In this document: in pieces, positions 24,473 to 32,713 of the stretch
Numbering within the stretch: the first letter of the stretch is position 1
Layout of the letters: the number at the start of each line of letters is the position of its first letter
Assembly (NCBI RefSeq): GCF_037450285.1
Contig: NZ_JAQISN010000006.1
Coordinates: 73,421 to 137,420 of the forward strand
Length of the DNA: 64,000 nucleotides
Direction: 5' to 3'
DNA from: Erwinia sp. SLM-02
GTDB taxonomy: Bacteria; Pseudomonadota; Gammaproteobacteria; Enterobacterales; Enterobacteriaceae
The notes under the pieces: model-generated
What the model was told of the DNA's origin: nothing
The model's input: the letters and a program-made list of their open reading frames with translations, nothing else
Databases searched by the model: none
Translations under genes and position numbers: made by a program

Positions 24473-25219
24473 TTACCAGTAGTGCTCGCTGGTCATGTGG
24501 CCCGGCTTGCGCTTGAAATGCTTGCGCATCCCGCGCGTATCTTTCAGCAACTGTTGGGTATCTTTCACCATCTCCGGGTTACCACAGAGCATGACGTGGC
24601 TGGACTCGGCATCGATTTTCAGGCCGGTCGCCGCCTCCAGCTCGCCGCTGGCAATCAGGGCCGGCACCCTGCCGGTCAGCGATCCTTCGGCTTCTTCGCG
24701 ACTGACCACCGTCTGAATCTGCAGCTGGCCGTTATAGCGCTGCTGGAGCTGCTGCATCTGCGGCAGATAGCTCAGGTCCTGAGCATAGCGCGCGGCATGG
24801 AGCAGTACGATGTTCTTAAACCGTTCCAGCCCTTTCCCCTCTTCCAGGATCGAAAGATAAGGACCAATGGCGGTGCCGGTTGCCAGCATCCACAGCGTGT
24901 CGCACTGCGGGATTTCATCGATAACGAAAAAGCCCTGAGCATCCTGGGTAATCATCACTTCATCACCCGGTTTCAGCGCATAAAGCAGGGGGCTGAGTTT
25001 ACCTTCCGGTACCAGCACCAGATAGAACTCCAGATTTTTATTGCTCGGTGCATTAACAAAGGAATAGGCGCGAACCACGCGCTCACCGTTCACTTCCAGC
25101 GACAATTTGGCGTACTGGCCGGCGGTAAAAGGGTCAATAGGGGCGGTCACAATGATACTGAACAGGCTGTCCGTCCAGTTCGTCACTTTTTCTACTCGGG
25201 CGTTGACCCAGGCGGCCAT
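24473..25219 (-). CDS. fpr: Ferredoxin/flavodoxin-NADP+ reductase
   Basis: Fpr is a cytoplasmic FAD enzyme that passes electrons from NADPH to flavodoxin and ferredoxin; in E. coli it is induced by SoxS. The 248-residue protein has the FAD-binding RAYSFVNAP motif, the GTAIGPYLSIL nucleotide motif, SREEAEGSLTGR, and the C-terminal HVMLCGNPEMV and terminal aromatic EHYW. The ATG at 25219 follows a perfect AAGGAG 6 bp upstream. The frame's earlier Met is unlikely. Confidence 0.96.
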   Translation of the reverse strand: MAAWVNARVEKVTNWTDSLFSIIVTAPIDPFTAGQYAKLSLEVNGERVVRAYSFVNAPSNKNLEFYLVLVPEGKLSPLLYALKPGDEVMITQDAQGFFVIDEIPQCDTLWMLATGTAIGPYLSILEEGKGLERFKNIVLLHAARYAQDLSYLPQMQQLQQRYNGQLQIQTVVSREEAEGSLTGRVPALIASGELEAATGLKIDAESSHVMLCGNPEMVKDTQQLLKDTRGMRKHFKRKPGHMTSEHYW

Positions 25220-25527
25220 AACAAACTCCTTCATTCAGTTGTGGCAGAATTGGCGTCTCTGTGGCTATCTTCCTCAGCTGCGCGTGGTTTTTCCAGTTCC
25301 CGCCGACGTTAAAGCTCGTATAAACAAAGTATGAGCACGAATTTACCTAAGCGTAAAAAATGTTTTACAGCCGCGCCCGTTTTTGGTGACAGGTGCGGGT
25401 GGCCTATTTTTGGCCCGCCTCTCGCTTTGTCATCCATTCCTGATATTTTCTCCGGCAATAAGCGTATCCATTTATTTGATCCTCTGGATACGAAAAATTT
25501 TACCGTTATTTATACTAATGTGGCACG
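25220..25527. promoter_or_regulatory. Divergent intergenic region fpr / emrD
   Basis: This 308-bp A/T-rich spacer must carry promoters for fpr and emrD. A TATACT-like -10 element occurs shortly before emrD (TTATTTATACTAATG, ending 25520). A 66-codon open frame at 25331-25531 crosses the emrD start and looks spurious. No clear SoxS box was recognised. Confidence 0.4.
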
Positions 25528-26706
25528 ATGAAAAAGATTGAAAATGGGCACCTGTTAGTGGTGCTGATTGCCCTGCTGGCGGTCGGTCAGATGGCGCAGA
25601 CCATATATGTTCCGGCGATGTCCTCCATAGCGGCCGCATTTCATGTCGGCGATGGTGCCGTTCAGCGGGTGATGGCGGCGTATCTGATGACCTACGGTGC
25701 CTCACAGCTGTTTTATGGCCCGCTGTCGGACAGCATTGGCCGCAGGCCGGTGGTTCTGCTCGGCATGGGGATATTCATACTCGGCTCGCTGACGGCCCTG
25801 CTGGCGCAAAGTCTGAACGGGCTGGTGCTGGGGGCGGCAATCCAGGGGCTGGGGACGGGCGTGGCGGGCGTAATGGCGCGTACCATGCCGCGCGATCTCT
25901 ATGAGGGCAGGGCGCTGCGCCATGCCAACAGTCTGTTAAATATGGGTATCCTGGTCAGCCCGCTGATTGCGCCACTGATCGGTGCCGGGCTGACCCGGCT
26001 GTTCGGCTGGCAGGCGTGCTTTGCATTTCTCCTGCTGCTGTGTCTGGTAGTCAGCGGGGCTATCCTGCGATGGATGCCGGAAACGCGTCCTCAGGGTGTG
26101 CCGTCGCGCTCGCTGCTGTCACGCTATCGTCCGCTGCTGGCCGACAGCAGCTTTGTACGCTATCTGGTTATACTGATCGGTGCCCTGGCCGGTATTGCGG
26201 TGTTTGAAGCCAGCTGCGGCGTGCTGATGGGCGGCGTGCTGGGGATGAGCAGCTTCGCCGTCAGCCTGCTGTTTATCCTGCCGCTACCGGCGGCGTTTTT
26301 TGGCGCCTGGTTTGCCGGTAAAAGCGATAAACCCTTTAACACCATTATGTGGTACGCGGTGAACAGCTGTCTGCTGGCGGGCGTGCTGATGTGGATCCCC
26401 GGCTGGCTGGGCGTGATGAACCTGTGGACGCTTATCGTGCCCGCTTCGCTGTTTTTCTTTGGCGCAGGCATGCTGTTTCCGCTGGCTACGACCGGAGCAA
26501 TGGAGCCGTGGCCCTACATGGCAGGGACCGCCGGTGCGCTGGTGGGTGGATTACAGAATCTGGGATCGGGCCTGACCGCGTGGTTTTCCGCGCTGCTGCC
26601 GCAAAATGGTCAGTTCAGCCTGGGGATGCTGATGTTTGCCACTTCGCTGCTAATCCTGCTCTGCTGGCTACCGCTGTCGAAGCGCCCGGAGCCGCAGACC
26701 GTCTGA
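25528..26706 (+). CDS. emrD: Multidrug efflux MFS transporter EmrD
   Basis: EmrD is a 12-helix proton-driven drug exporter of the major facilitator superfamily, DHA1 type. The 392-residue protein has MAQTIYVPAMSSIAAAF in helix 1, the motif-A loop GPLSDSIGRRPVVL between helices 2 and 3, RTMPRDLYEGRALRHANSLL, and GAGMLFPLATTGAMEPWP, which are diagnostic for EmrD. In E. coli emrD is elsewhere; the position between fpr and glpX is a lineage difference. The substrate range is inferred from the family. Confidence 0.93.
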   Translation: MKKIENGHLLVVLIALLAVGQMAQTIYVPAMSSIAAAFHVGDGAVQRVMAAYLMTYGASQLFYGPLSDSIGRRPVVLLGMGIFILGSLTALLAQSLNGLVLGAAIQGLGTGVAGVMARTMPRDLYEGRALRHANSLLNMGILVSPLIAPLIGAGLTRLFGWQACFAFLLLLCLVVSGAILRWMPETRPQGVPSRSLLSRYRPLLADSSFVRYLVILIGALAGIAVFEASCGVLMGGVLGMSSFAVSLLFILPLPAAFFGAWFAGKSDKPFNTIMWYAVNSCLLAGVLMWIPGWLGVMNLWTLIVPASLFFFGAGMLFPLATTGAMEPWPYMAGTAGALVGGLQNLGSGLTAWFSALLPQNGQFSLGMLMFATSLLILLCWLPLSKRPEPQTV

Positions 26707-26723
26707 CATGATCGTTATTCGGC

Positions 26724-26748
26724 GGGGCCGGCAGTCAATGCTGGCCCC
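26724..26748. terminator. Hairpin between convergent emrD and glpX
   Basis: GGGGCCGGCA (26724-26733) pairs with TGCTGGCCCC (26739-26748), including one G-T wobble, over a 5-nt loop. It lies in the gap between the convergent stops; no strong T-run on either side. Confidence 0.5.
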
Positions 26749-26758
26749 AGCGCGAGAA

Positions 26759-27769
26759 TTACAGAATAAACGGGTGGAGGTTATCGTCTTTGCGGTCCAG
26801 GTAGTGAATGGACTGGATACGACGAATGGTGCGTGATTTACCGCGGATCAGCAGCGTTTCGGTGGTGGCCATAGTGCCTTTGCGCGTAATGCCCTTCAGC
26901 AGATCGCCGCTGGTGATGCCGGTGGCGGCGAAGATCACGTTATCGTTACGCGCCATCTGATCGAGCAGCAGCACTTTTCCGGCATCGATGCCCATTTCAT
27001 GACAGCGCTGAATCTCCTGTTCGCCGAGGCGACGATTTTCAGGCGTATCGCCTTTTACCTCATGACGGGCCAGTAAGCGGCCCTGCATATCACCGTCCAG
27101 TGCCCGGATCGCTGCCGCAGAGATCACGCCCTCCGGCGCACCGCCAATACCGTACATCACGTCCACCTCGCTGTCTGGCATGCAGGTGAGGATAGAGGCC
27201 GCCACATCACCATCCGGGAAGGTAAACACGCGAACGCCCATTGCCTGCAGGCGGGCAATGACCGCATCGTGACGTGGCTTAGCCAGCAGCGTGACGGTCA
27301 GTTCGCTCAGCGATTTGTTCAGTGCGCCAGCGATGCGCTGCAGGTTCTCTTCCAGCGGAAGATTCAGGTCAATCACGCCTTTCGCACCGGGGCCAACCGC
27401 CAGCTTCTCCATATACATATCGGGGGCGTGCAGGAAGGTGCCTTTGTCGCCGACCGCCAGCACCGCCAGCGCGTTTGCCTGGCCCAGGGCGGTCATCCGC
27501 GTCCCTTCAATGGGGTCAACGGCGATATCGACCGCATCGCCATTGCCGCTTCCGACTTTTTCGCCGATATACAGCATCGGCGCTTCATCAATTTCCCCTT
27601 CGCCAATCACGATCTGACCGTCAATATCCACCTTATTGAGCATGATGCGCATCGCGTGTACCGCTGCGCCATCAGCGGCATTTTTGTCGCCGCGCCCCAG
27701 CCATTTATAGCCAGCCAGCGCCGCCGCTTCGGTGACGCGTGAAAATTCAATTGCCAGTTCTCGTTTCAT
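26759..27769 (-). CDS. glpX: Fructose-1,6-bisphosphatase class II
   Basis: GlpX hydrolyses fructose 1,6-bisphosphate to fructose 6-phosphate in gluconeogenesis. The 336-residue cytoplasmic protein shows the metal-site motifs GEGEIDEAPMLYIGE and DPIEGTRMTALG, plus GIGGAPEGVISAAAIRAL, all typical of the class II family. It is the last gene of the glpF-glpK-glpX operon and is separated from glpK by 93 bp holding a strong hairpin. Confidence 0.97.
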   Translation of the reverse strand: MKRELAIEFSRVTEAAALAGYKWLGRGDKNAADGAAVHAMRIMLNKVDIDGQIVIGEGEIDEAPMLYIGEKVGSGNGDAVDIAVDPIEGTRMTALGQANALAVLAVGDKGTFLHAPDMYMEKLAVGPGAKGVIDLNLPLEENLQRIAGALNKSLSELTVTLLAKPRHDAVIARLQAMGVRVFTFPDGDVAASILTCMPDSEVDVMYGIGGAPEGVISAAAIRALDGDMQGRLLARHEVKGDTPENRRLGEQEIQRCHEMGIDAGKVLLLDQMARNDNVIFAATGITSGDLLKGITRKGTMATTETLLIRGKSRTIRRIQSIHYLDRKDDNLHPFIL

Positions 27770-27829
27770 GACGTGCCTCGGAAAAGTGATGAGGCGGGAA
27801 GTTTATCACAGGCGGGAAGTGAGGGAGGT

Positions 27830-27852
27830 GCCCGCAGTCGGCGACTGCGGGC
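27830..27852 (-). promoter_or_regulatory. Intercistronic hairpin between glpK and glpX
   Basis: A perfect 10-bp stem, GCCCGCAGTC (27830-27839) with GACTGCGGGC (27843-27852), has a 3-nt loop. There is no U-run on the minus-strand side, so it is more likely an RNA-processing or stability element that sets glpX below glpFK than a terminator. Confidence 0.6.
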
Positions 27853-27862
27853 GGGTAAGGCC

Positions 27863-29374
27863 TTAATTGTCCTGATCTTCCCACGCCTGAGCGCGGGCAA
27901 CGGCTTTTTTCCAGCCTGCATACAGTACATTGCGCTGGGTGGTTTCAATGCCCGGACGGAATTCGCGCTCAATGACGGATTTAGCACGCACTTCTTCGAG
28001 ATCTGTCCAGAAGCCGACGGCCAGACCGGCGAGGTACGCCGCGCCCAGGGCGGTGACTTCGCGGACTTCCGGGCGCTCAACGCGGGTGCCCAGGATATCC
28101 GACTGGAACTGCATCAGGAAGTTGTTGGCAACGGCACCGCCGTCCACGCGCAGCGACTGCAGGCGGGTATTGGCGTCATTCTGCATCGCTTCCAGTACGT
28201 CGCGGGTCTGATAGGCGATCGACTCCAGTGTGGCGCGAATAATGTGGTTGGCATTAGCGCCACGGGTCAGGCCAAAGATCGCGCCACGTGCATACGGGTC
28301 CCAGTAGGGTGCGCCCAGGCCGGTGAACGCCGGAACCATGTACACGCCGTTAGAATCTTTCACCTTGGTGGCGAAATATTCGGAATCCGTTGAGTCGCTG
28401 ATCAGTTTCATCTCGTCACGCAGCCACTGAATGGAGGCTCCGCCGATAAAGACGGCCCCTTCCAGTGCATAGTTCACTTCACCGCGTGGGCCGCAGGCGA
28501 TGGTGGTCAGCAGGCCGTGAGTCGAGGTAACCGCTTCTTTACCGGTGTTCATCAGCATAAAGCAGCCGGTGCCATAGGTGTTTTTTGCCATTCCCGGCTG
28601 CACGCACAGCTGACCGTACAGAGCGGCCTGCTGGTCCCCGGCGATACCGGCGATAGGAATACGCGTACCGCCTTTACCACCGATGTTGGTCTGGCCGTAC
28701 ACCTCGGAAGAGGATTTCACCTCTGGCAGCATTTCACGCGGAATATCAAGGATTTCCAGCATGCGCTGATCCCATTCCAGCTTGTGAATGTTAAACATCA
28801 TGGTGCGTGAGGCATTAGTAAAGTCGGTGATGTGTACCCGTCCCTGCGTCATTTTCCACACCAGCCAGGAGTCGACGGTGCCGAACAGCAGCTCTCCGCG
28901 GCGGGCGCGCTCACGCGAGCCTTCCACGTGATCGAGGATCCACTTCACTTTGGTGCCGGAGAAGTACGGGTTAATCACCAGGCCGGTTGTGTGCTGGATA
29001 TACTCTTCCAGGCCTTCTTTCTTCAGTTTTGCGCAGTAGTCAGCGGTACGTGGGTCCTGCCAGACGATCGCGTTGTAGATCGGCTTACCGGTTTCTTTGT
29101 CCCAGATGATGGTGGTTTCGCGCTGGTTGGTGATACCAATTGCCGCAATCTCATCAGAACGAATATCCGCATGCGCCAGCACCTCGACCAGCGTGGAGCT
29201 CTGTGAAGCCCAGATATCCATAGGATCATGCTCAACCCAGCCCGCTTTTGGGTAGATTTGCTGGAATTCGCGCTGCGATACCGCAACGATATTGGAGTCA
29301 TGGTCCAGGATTACCGCACGTGAGCTGGTAGTTCCCTGGTCGAGCGCAACGATATATTTTTTCTCTACGGTCAT
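27863..29374 (-). CDS. glpK: Glycerol kinase
   Basis: GlpK phosphorylates glycerol to sn-glycerol 3-phosphate, trapping glycerol entering through GlpF; in E. coli it is inhibited by fructose bisphosphate and IIA-Glc. The 503-residue FGGY-family protein has the phosphate-1 motif ALDQGTTSSRAV, GITNQRETT, the AGIAGDQQAALYGQ motif, and GGAVANNFLMQFQ in the C-terminal ATP domain. It starts 54 bp after glpF. Confidence 0.98.
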   Translation of the reverse strand: MTVEKKYIVALDQGTTSSRAVILDHDSNIVAVSQREFQQIYPKAGWVEHDPMDIWASQSSTLVEVLAHADIRSDEIAAIGITNQRETTIIWDKETGKPIYNAIVWQDPRTADYCAKLKKEGLEEYIQHTTGLVINPYFSGTKVKWILDHVEGSRERARRGELLFGTVDSWLVWKMTQGRVHITDFTNASRTMMFNIHKLEWDQRMLEILDIPREMLPEVKSSSEVYGQTNIGGKGGTRIPIAGIAGDQQAALYGQLCVQPGMAKNTYGTGCFMLMNTGKEAVTSTHGLLTTIACGPRGEVNYALEGAVFIGGASIQWLRDEMKLISDSTDSEYFATKVKDSNGVYMVPAFTGLGAPYWDPYARGAIFGLTRGANANHIIRATLESIAYQTRDVLEAMQNDANTRLQSLRVDGGAVANNFLMQFQSDILGTRVERPEVREVTALGAAYLAGLAVGFWTDLEEVRAKSVIEREFRPGIETTQRNVLYAGWKKAVARAQAWEDQDN

Positions 29375-29401
29375 AATTTTTTCCTGATGAGTTCAAGAGT
29401 G

Positions 29402-29421
29402 ATACCCGCCGAAACGGGTAT
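29402..29421 (-). promoter_or_regulatory. Intercistronic hairpin between glpF and glpK
   Basis: ATACCCG (29402-29408) pairs with CGGGTAT (29415-29421) over a 6-nt loop in the 54-bp glpF-glpK spacer. No U-run follows. A role in transcript processing between the two genes is inference. Confidence 0.5.
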
Positions 29422-29428
29422 AGCAGGA

Positions 29429-30271
29429 TTACGCTTTACGCTGTGCAGCGCGCTGTACCACTTCGTCCTGTTTTACCGCGGTCTGGCCCGGCAGATTGCG
29501 GCCGATCAGAGAACGGTAACCAAATGCTCCAACGATTGCACCGAGCATCGGTCCGAAGATAGGGACCAGGAAGTACGGAATATCGCGACCGCCGGTGAAG
29601 GCCATGCTGCCCCAGCCTGCGAGTGATGCGAACAGCTTAGGACCGAAATCACGCGCCGGGTTCAGGGCAAAACCGGTCAGCGGACCCATCGCGGCACCAA
29701 TCACGGCAATCAGCAGGCCGATTAACAGCGGGGCCAGAGGACCGCGCGGCAGACCATTGCCGTCGTCGGTCAGTGCCATAATCAGCGCCATCATTACGGC
29801 GGTGATCACGGCTTCAACCAGGAATGCCTGCCCCACGCTAATGTGCGGGTTTGGGTAGGTTGAAAACACGCCGGCCACGTCCAGGCTTTCGACGCTGCCG
29901 CGCACCAGCTGGTGGGTCTGCTCGTAGTCGAGGAATAAATTGTAATACAGGCCGTACACCAGTGCAGCCGCGCAAAACGCGCCGGCTATCTGAGCAATGA
30001 TATAGGGAACCACTTTACGCCCATCGAAGTTGGCAAATAACCAGAGGGCAATGCTGACTGCAGGGTTGAGATGCGCACCTGAGATGCCCGCGCTGAGGTA
30101 GATCGCCATGGCAACGGCAATGCCCCACACGATGCTGATTTCCCACTGACCAAAGCCGGCACCAGCGAGTTTTAATGCAGCGACACAGCCTGCACCAAAG
30201 AAGAGGATGGTCGCGGTACCAAGAAACTCGGCGATGCATTGTCCTTTAAGTGTGCTTGTTGCATGACTCAT
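29429..30271 (-). CDS. glpF: Glycerol facilitator (aquaglyceroporin)
   Basis: GlpF is the inner-membrane channel for glycerol and other small polyols. The 280-residue protein has the duplicated half-helix NPA motifs HLNPAVS and ALNPARDFGP, the GlpF-type selectivity residues in the surrounding helices, and about six membrane spans. It is the first gene of glpFKX; a GlpR operator and a CRP-like site lie upstream. Start MSHATSTLKGQCIAEF matches E. coli. Confidence 0.97.
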   Translation of the reverse strand: MSHATSTLKGQCIAEFLGTATILFFGAGCVAALKLAGAGFGQWEISIVWGIAVAMAIYLSAGISGAHLNPAVSIALWLFANFDGRKVVPYIIAQIAGAFCAAALVYGLYYNLFLDYEQTHQLVRGSVESLDVAGVFSTYPNPHISVGQAFLVEAVITAVMMALIMALTDDGNGLPRGPLAPLLIGLLIAVIGAAMGPLTGFALNPARDFGPKLFASLAGWGSMAFTGGRDIPYFLVPIFGPMLGAIVGAFGYRSLIGRNLPGQTAVKQDEVVQRAAQRKA

Positions 30272-30359
30272 GTTGAAATTCCTGAAGGCGAGTTAAGAGT
30301 TTACTATCTTCGTTTTCTCATTCCCTGAGCCGCCCAAGTCTGTTGTAGGGCTGATGTAA

Positions 30360-30379
30360 ATTTATCGTTAACGAGCATA
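30360..30379 (-). promoter_or_regulatory. GlpR operator upstream of glpFKX
   Basis: Read on the minus strand, TATGCTCGTTAACGATAAAT matches the GlpR consensus WATKYTCGWTAWCGAMCATW at 17 of 20 positions, with a palindromic centre CGTTAACG. It is 89 bp upstream of the glpF start. GlpR repression relieved by glycerol 3-phosphate is expected. Confidence 0.8.
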
Positions 30380-30404
30380 AACGAGAAATAGCGAAATCAA
30401 AAGT

Positions 30405-30420
30405 TGTGTGCTGTGTCATA
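30405..30420 (-). promoter_or_regulatory. CRP-like site upstream of glpFKX
   Basis: TGTGT-GCTGTG-TCATA fits TGTGA-N6-TCACA with two mismatches. Its place next to the GlpR operator agrees with catabolite activation of glpFK in E. coli. Confidence 0.6.
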
Positions 30421-30422
30421 AA

Positions 30423-30442
30423 AATGAGCGAATTCGCGTGTT
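30423..30442 (-). promoter_or_regulatory. Second, weaker GlpR-like site
   Basis: The segment around AGCGAATTCGCG matches the GlpR consensus at about 13 of 20 positions and has a perfect 10-bp palindrome GCGAATTCGC. E. coli glpFK has several tandem operators, so a second site is plausible. Confidence 0.4.
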
Positions 30443-30715
30443 TCTGGCGCGTACTAATCACGATGTTGCGCGTTTAAGCGGTAACGAAATGCGAAAATAT
30501 TTAACGCGGGGCCAATCGTCGTCGGTGAAAATGTTACGCAGACCAGGTCTACGCTGAAAATTGTTACAGACTGCGCCCCATATGGCTTAGCCGCTGGACT
30601 TGCCCTGCGCGTCTACTTACAATCGAAGGATCGTTGTTATCCGCGGAATGTCGGTTCACTCCTTATCCCTGCGGCTAGCATCATCAGCGCCCTGCGATTA
30701 GGAGAGGTTATAGAT

Positions 30716-30955
30716 ATGTCATTTGAAGTATTCGAGAAACTGGAAGCAAAAGTGCAGCAGGCGATTGATACCATCACGCTGTTGCAGATGGAGATCGAAG
30801 AGCTTAAAGAACAGAATGGAAATCTGAGTCAGCAAGTTCAACATGCTGCTGGCAACAGTGAAGCGCTGGTTCGTGAAAATCAGCAGCTAAAGGAAGAGCA
30901 GCATGTCTGGCAGGATCGTCTGCGGGCATTGCTGGGTAAAATGGAAGAGGTTTAA
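30716..30955 (+). CDS. zapB: Cell-division protein ZapB
   Basis: ZapB is a small coiled-coil protein at the division ring that, with ZapA and MatP, organises FtsZ and links it to the terminus. The whole 79-residue protein is predicted coiled coil with regular Leu/Ile heptads (EVFEKLEAKVQQAIDTITLL, EIEELKEQN, ENQQLKEEQ). Length equals the family norm. It sits between glpF and rraA as in E. coli. Confidence 0.95.
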   Translation: MSFEVFEKLEAKVQQAIDTITLLQMEIEELKEQNGNLSQQVQHAAGNSEALVRENQQLKEEQHVWQDRLRALLGKMEEV

Positions 30956-30988
30956 GGTTTCACTTTTATAAAGTGAATCTGCAGAGAG

Positions 30989-31012
30989 CGGGTGCCATCG
31001 GCACCCGTTTTT
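30989..31012. terminator. Terminator between convergent zapB and rraA
   Basis: CGGGTGCC (30989-30996) pairs with GGCACCCG (31000-31007) over a 3-nt loop, followed by five T on the plus strand. It clearly ends zapB and may also serve rraA. Confidence 0.85.
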
Positions 31013-31019
31013 GTATTCG

Positions 31020-31505
31020 CTATTCGAGATCGAGCGGGTCTTCTGACAGGATCATGCCGGTGTTATCGGCATACAAATGATCGCCAGAGAAGAAGGTTAC
31101 GCCACCGAAGTTAACGCGCACATCGCTTTCACCAATGCCTTCACCTGCCGCACCGGCGGGAATAGCTGCGATGGCCTGAATGCCAATATCCAGCTCTTCC
31201 AGGTCGTCTACCTGGCGCACTGAACCGTAAATCACGATGCCTTCCCACTCGTTCTGGACCGCCAGCCTGGCCAGGGCAGCGTCAACCAGCGCGCGGCGAA
31301 CGGAGCCGCCACCGTCGACCAGCAGGATCCGCCCACGGCCGTTCTCCTCGAGCAAATCATAAAGCAGACCGTTGTCCTCGAAACATTTTACCGTAATGAT
31401 TTGCCCACCAAACGAGGTGCGGCCACCAAAGTTTGAGAAGAGCGGTTCCACGACATTCACATCTTCATGATAGATGTCGCACAGTTCTGAGGTATCGTAT
31501 TTCAT
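31020..31505 (-). CDS. rraA: Ribonuclease E activity regulator RraA
   Basis: RraA binds the C-terminal scaffold of RNase E and inhibits it, changing degradosome composition. The 161-residue protein has the MenG/RraA fold motifs NFGGRTSFGGQIITVKCFEDN, LLVDGGGSVRRALVDAALA and FGGVTFFSGDHLYADNTG. It lies downstream of menA with 105 bp between them, the E. coli order, where the two share transcription. Confidence 0.96.
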   Translation of the reverse strand: MKYDTSELCDIYHEDVNVVEPLFSNFGGRTSFGGQIITVKCFEDNGLLYDLLEENGRGRILLVDGGGSVRRALVDAALARLAVQNEWEGIVIYGSVRQVDDLEELDIGIQAIAAIPAGAAGEGIGESDVRVNFGGVTFFSGDHLYADNTGMILSEDPLDLE

Positions 31506-31610
31506 AGGATTTCGTCTGTTTGCTACAGGAAGCTTAAGTATATCGCTTAATCATCACTGTTGGCAAAATCATCAATTGTTAAAAGTTGCGATGGCTCAAG
31601 CACATCGCGT

Positions 31611-32540
31611 TTAGCTGAGCAGCAGCCCAACGGCAAACAGCACGTTGATCAGCAGTGCCGTTTTGACCGTTCTCACCAGCAGCGGGCGCATCGCCATCGC
31701 GCTGGATTCATGCAGCACATAGCGCATCTGCTGCCACAGCAGCGGCACCGCCAGCAGGAACAGCCAGCCAAACGGGTGCGGATTATTCAGCAGCGTAAAC
31801 AGCGCGAAGCAGGCTATCGCGCCGGTCAGCAGCAATACATGATAATGGCGCGCGCGCCGTGGCCCCAGGCGCACCGCCAGGGTGAATTTGCCGTTCAGGC
31901 GATCGTTTTCGATATCGCGCATGTTGTTGGCGTTCAGCACCGCGGTTGCCATCAGGCCGCAGCCGGTGGCCGGCATCAGCGGTAGCAGGTTCAGCTGGTG
32001 AGTCTGCAGATACCAGCTGCCGATGACGCCAAGCCAGCCGAAGAAGATCATCACCGATACATCGCCCAGGCCAAGGTAGCCGTAGGGTTTTCGACCCACC
32101 GTGTAGGCGATGGCGGCAACGATGGCCAGTGCGCCCAGCAGCAAAAAGCCCAGCATATCACTCAGCGTTTTGCAGGATCTTATCAGCAGCATAATGCCGC
32201 TCAGCATGGATAGCGCCACGGCAAGGGCCATCGCCATGCGCATCTGCTGCTGGGTTATCGCGCCTTTCTGCATGCCGCGCAGCGGGCCAATGCGTGCGGG
32301 CGTGTCGCTGCCTTTGATCGCGTCGCCATAGTCGTTTGCCAGATTTGAGAGGATTTGCAGCAGAACGGTGGTCAGCAGCGCCAGCAGCGCCGTGGTGAGA
32401 TTGAACGATCCCTGCCACCATGCCAGCGCGCTGCCGGTAATAATCGATGCACAGGCCAGTGGAAGGGTGCGCGGACGCAAACTCTCAATCCATGCCTGTG
32501 GGTGACTGATTGGGGTAGCCAGCTGGCTGTTGTCGGTCAT
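31611..32540 (-). CDS. menA: 1,4-dihydroxy-2-naphthoate polyprenyltransferase
   Basis: MenA attaches the polyprenyl chain to dihydroxynaphthoate in menaquinone synthesis at the inner membrane. The 309-residue UbiA-superfamily protein has about eight or nine hydrophobic helices and the two Asp-rich prenyl-diphosphate motifs: NLANDYGDAIKGSD (about residue 66) and NNMRDIENDRLNGK (about residue 205). It is followed by rraA. Confidence 0.96.
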   Translation of the reverse strand: MTDNSQLATPISHPQAWIESLRPRTLPLACASIITGSALAWWQGSFNLTTALLALLTTVLLQILSNLANDYGDAIKGSDTPARIGPLRGMQKGAITQQQMRMAMALAVALSMLSGIMLLIRSCKTLSDMLGFLLLGALAIVAAIAYTVGRKPYGYLGLGDVSVMIFFGWLGVIGSWYLQTHQLNLLPLMPATGCGLMATAVLNANNMRDIENDRLNGKFTLAVRLGPRRARHYHVLLLTGAIACFALFTLLNNPHPFGWLFLLAVPLLWQQMRYVLHESSAMAMRPLLVRTVKTALLINVLFAVGLLLS

Positions 32541-32659
32541 AGGCAGGCCTCTGCTTTGATGGGCGGATCCGGGAAAGCCGGATCAACGTTTATGAAGCAG
32601 TGTAAGGCGCTTAAGCCCGCCCGAAATTAACCCTGGTCAAGTTGGCTGAGAGTTTAGCC

Positions 32660-32693
32660 AAAAAAAACGGGGGCCAGTTTCCTGGCCCCCGTT
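32660..32693 (-). terminator. Terminator of the hslVU operon
   Basis: A perfect 12-bp G/C-rich stem (32666-32677 with 32682-32693, loop TTTC) is followed on the minus strand by a U-run encoded by the A-tract just before 32666. It lies 21 bp after the hslU stop. Confidence 0.92.
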
Positions 32694-32713
32694 AATGCGA
32701 CAGCGTGCTGTCG

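Larger units (their letters stand above)
30272..30715. promoter_or_regulatory. Divergent intergenic region glpF / zapB
   Basis: This 444-bp spacer has no gene. Its left half carries the GlpR and CRP-type sites listed separately, which act on glpFKX. The right half leads to zapB, whose start has AGGAGAGG about 11 bp upstream. A TGTTACGCAG / TTGTTACAGA pair of similar hexamers near 30533 and 30563 is of unknown meaning. Confidence 0.5.

Noticed and set aside
25331..25531. 66-codon open frame upstream of emrD
   Set aside because: No ribosome site and no recognisable protein; it overlaps the emrD start in another frame.
27773..28393. 206-codon open frame on the plus strand opposite glpK
   Set aside because: Typical GC-rich antisense shadow of a well-conserved gene.
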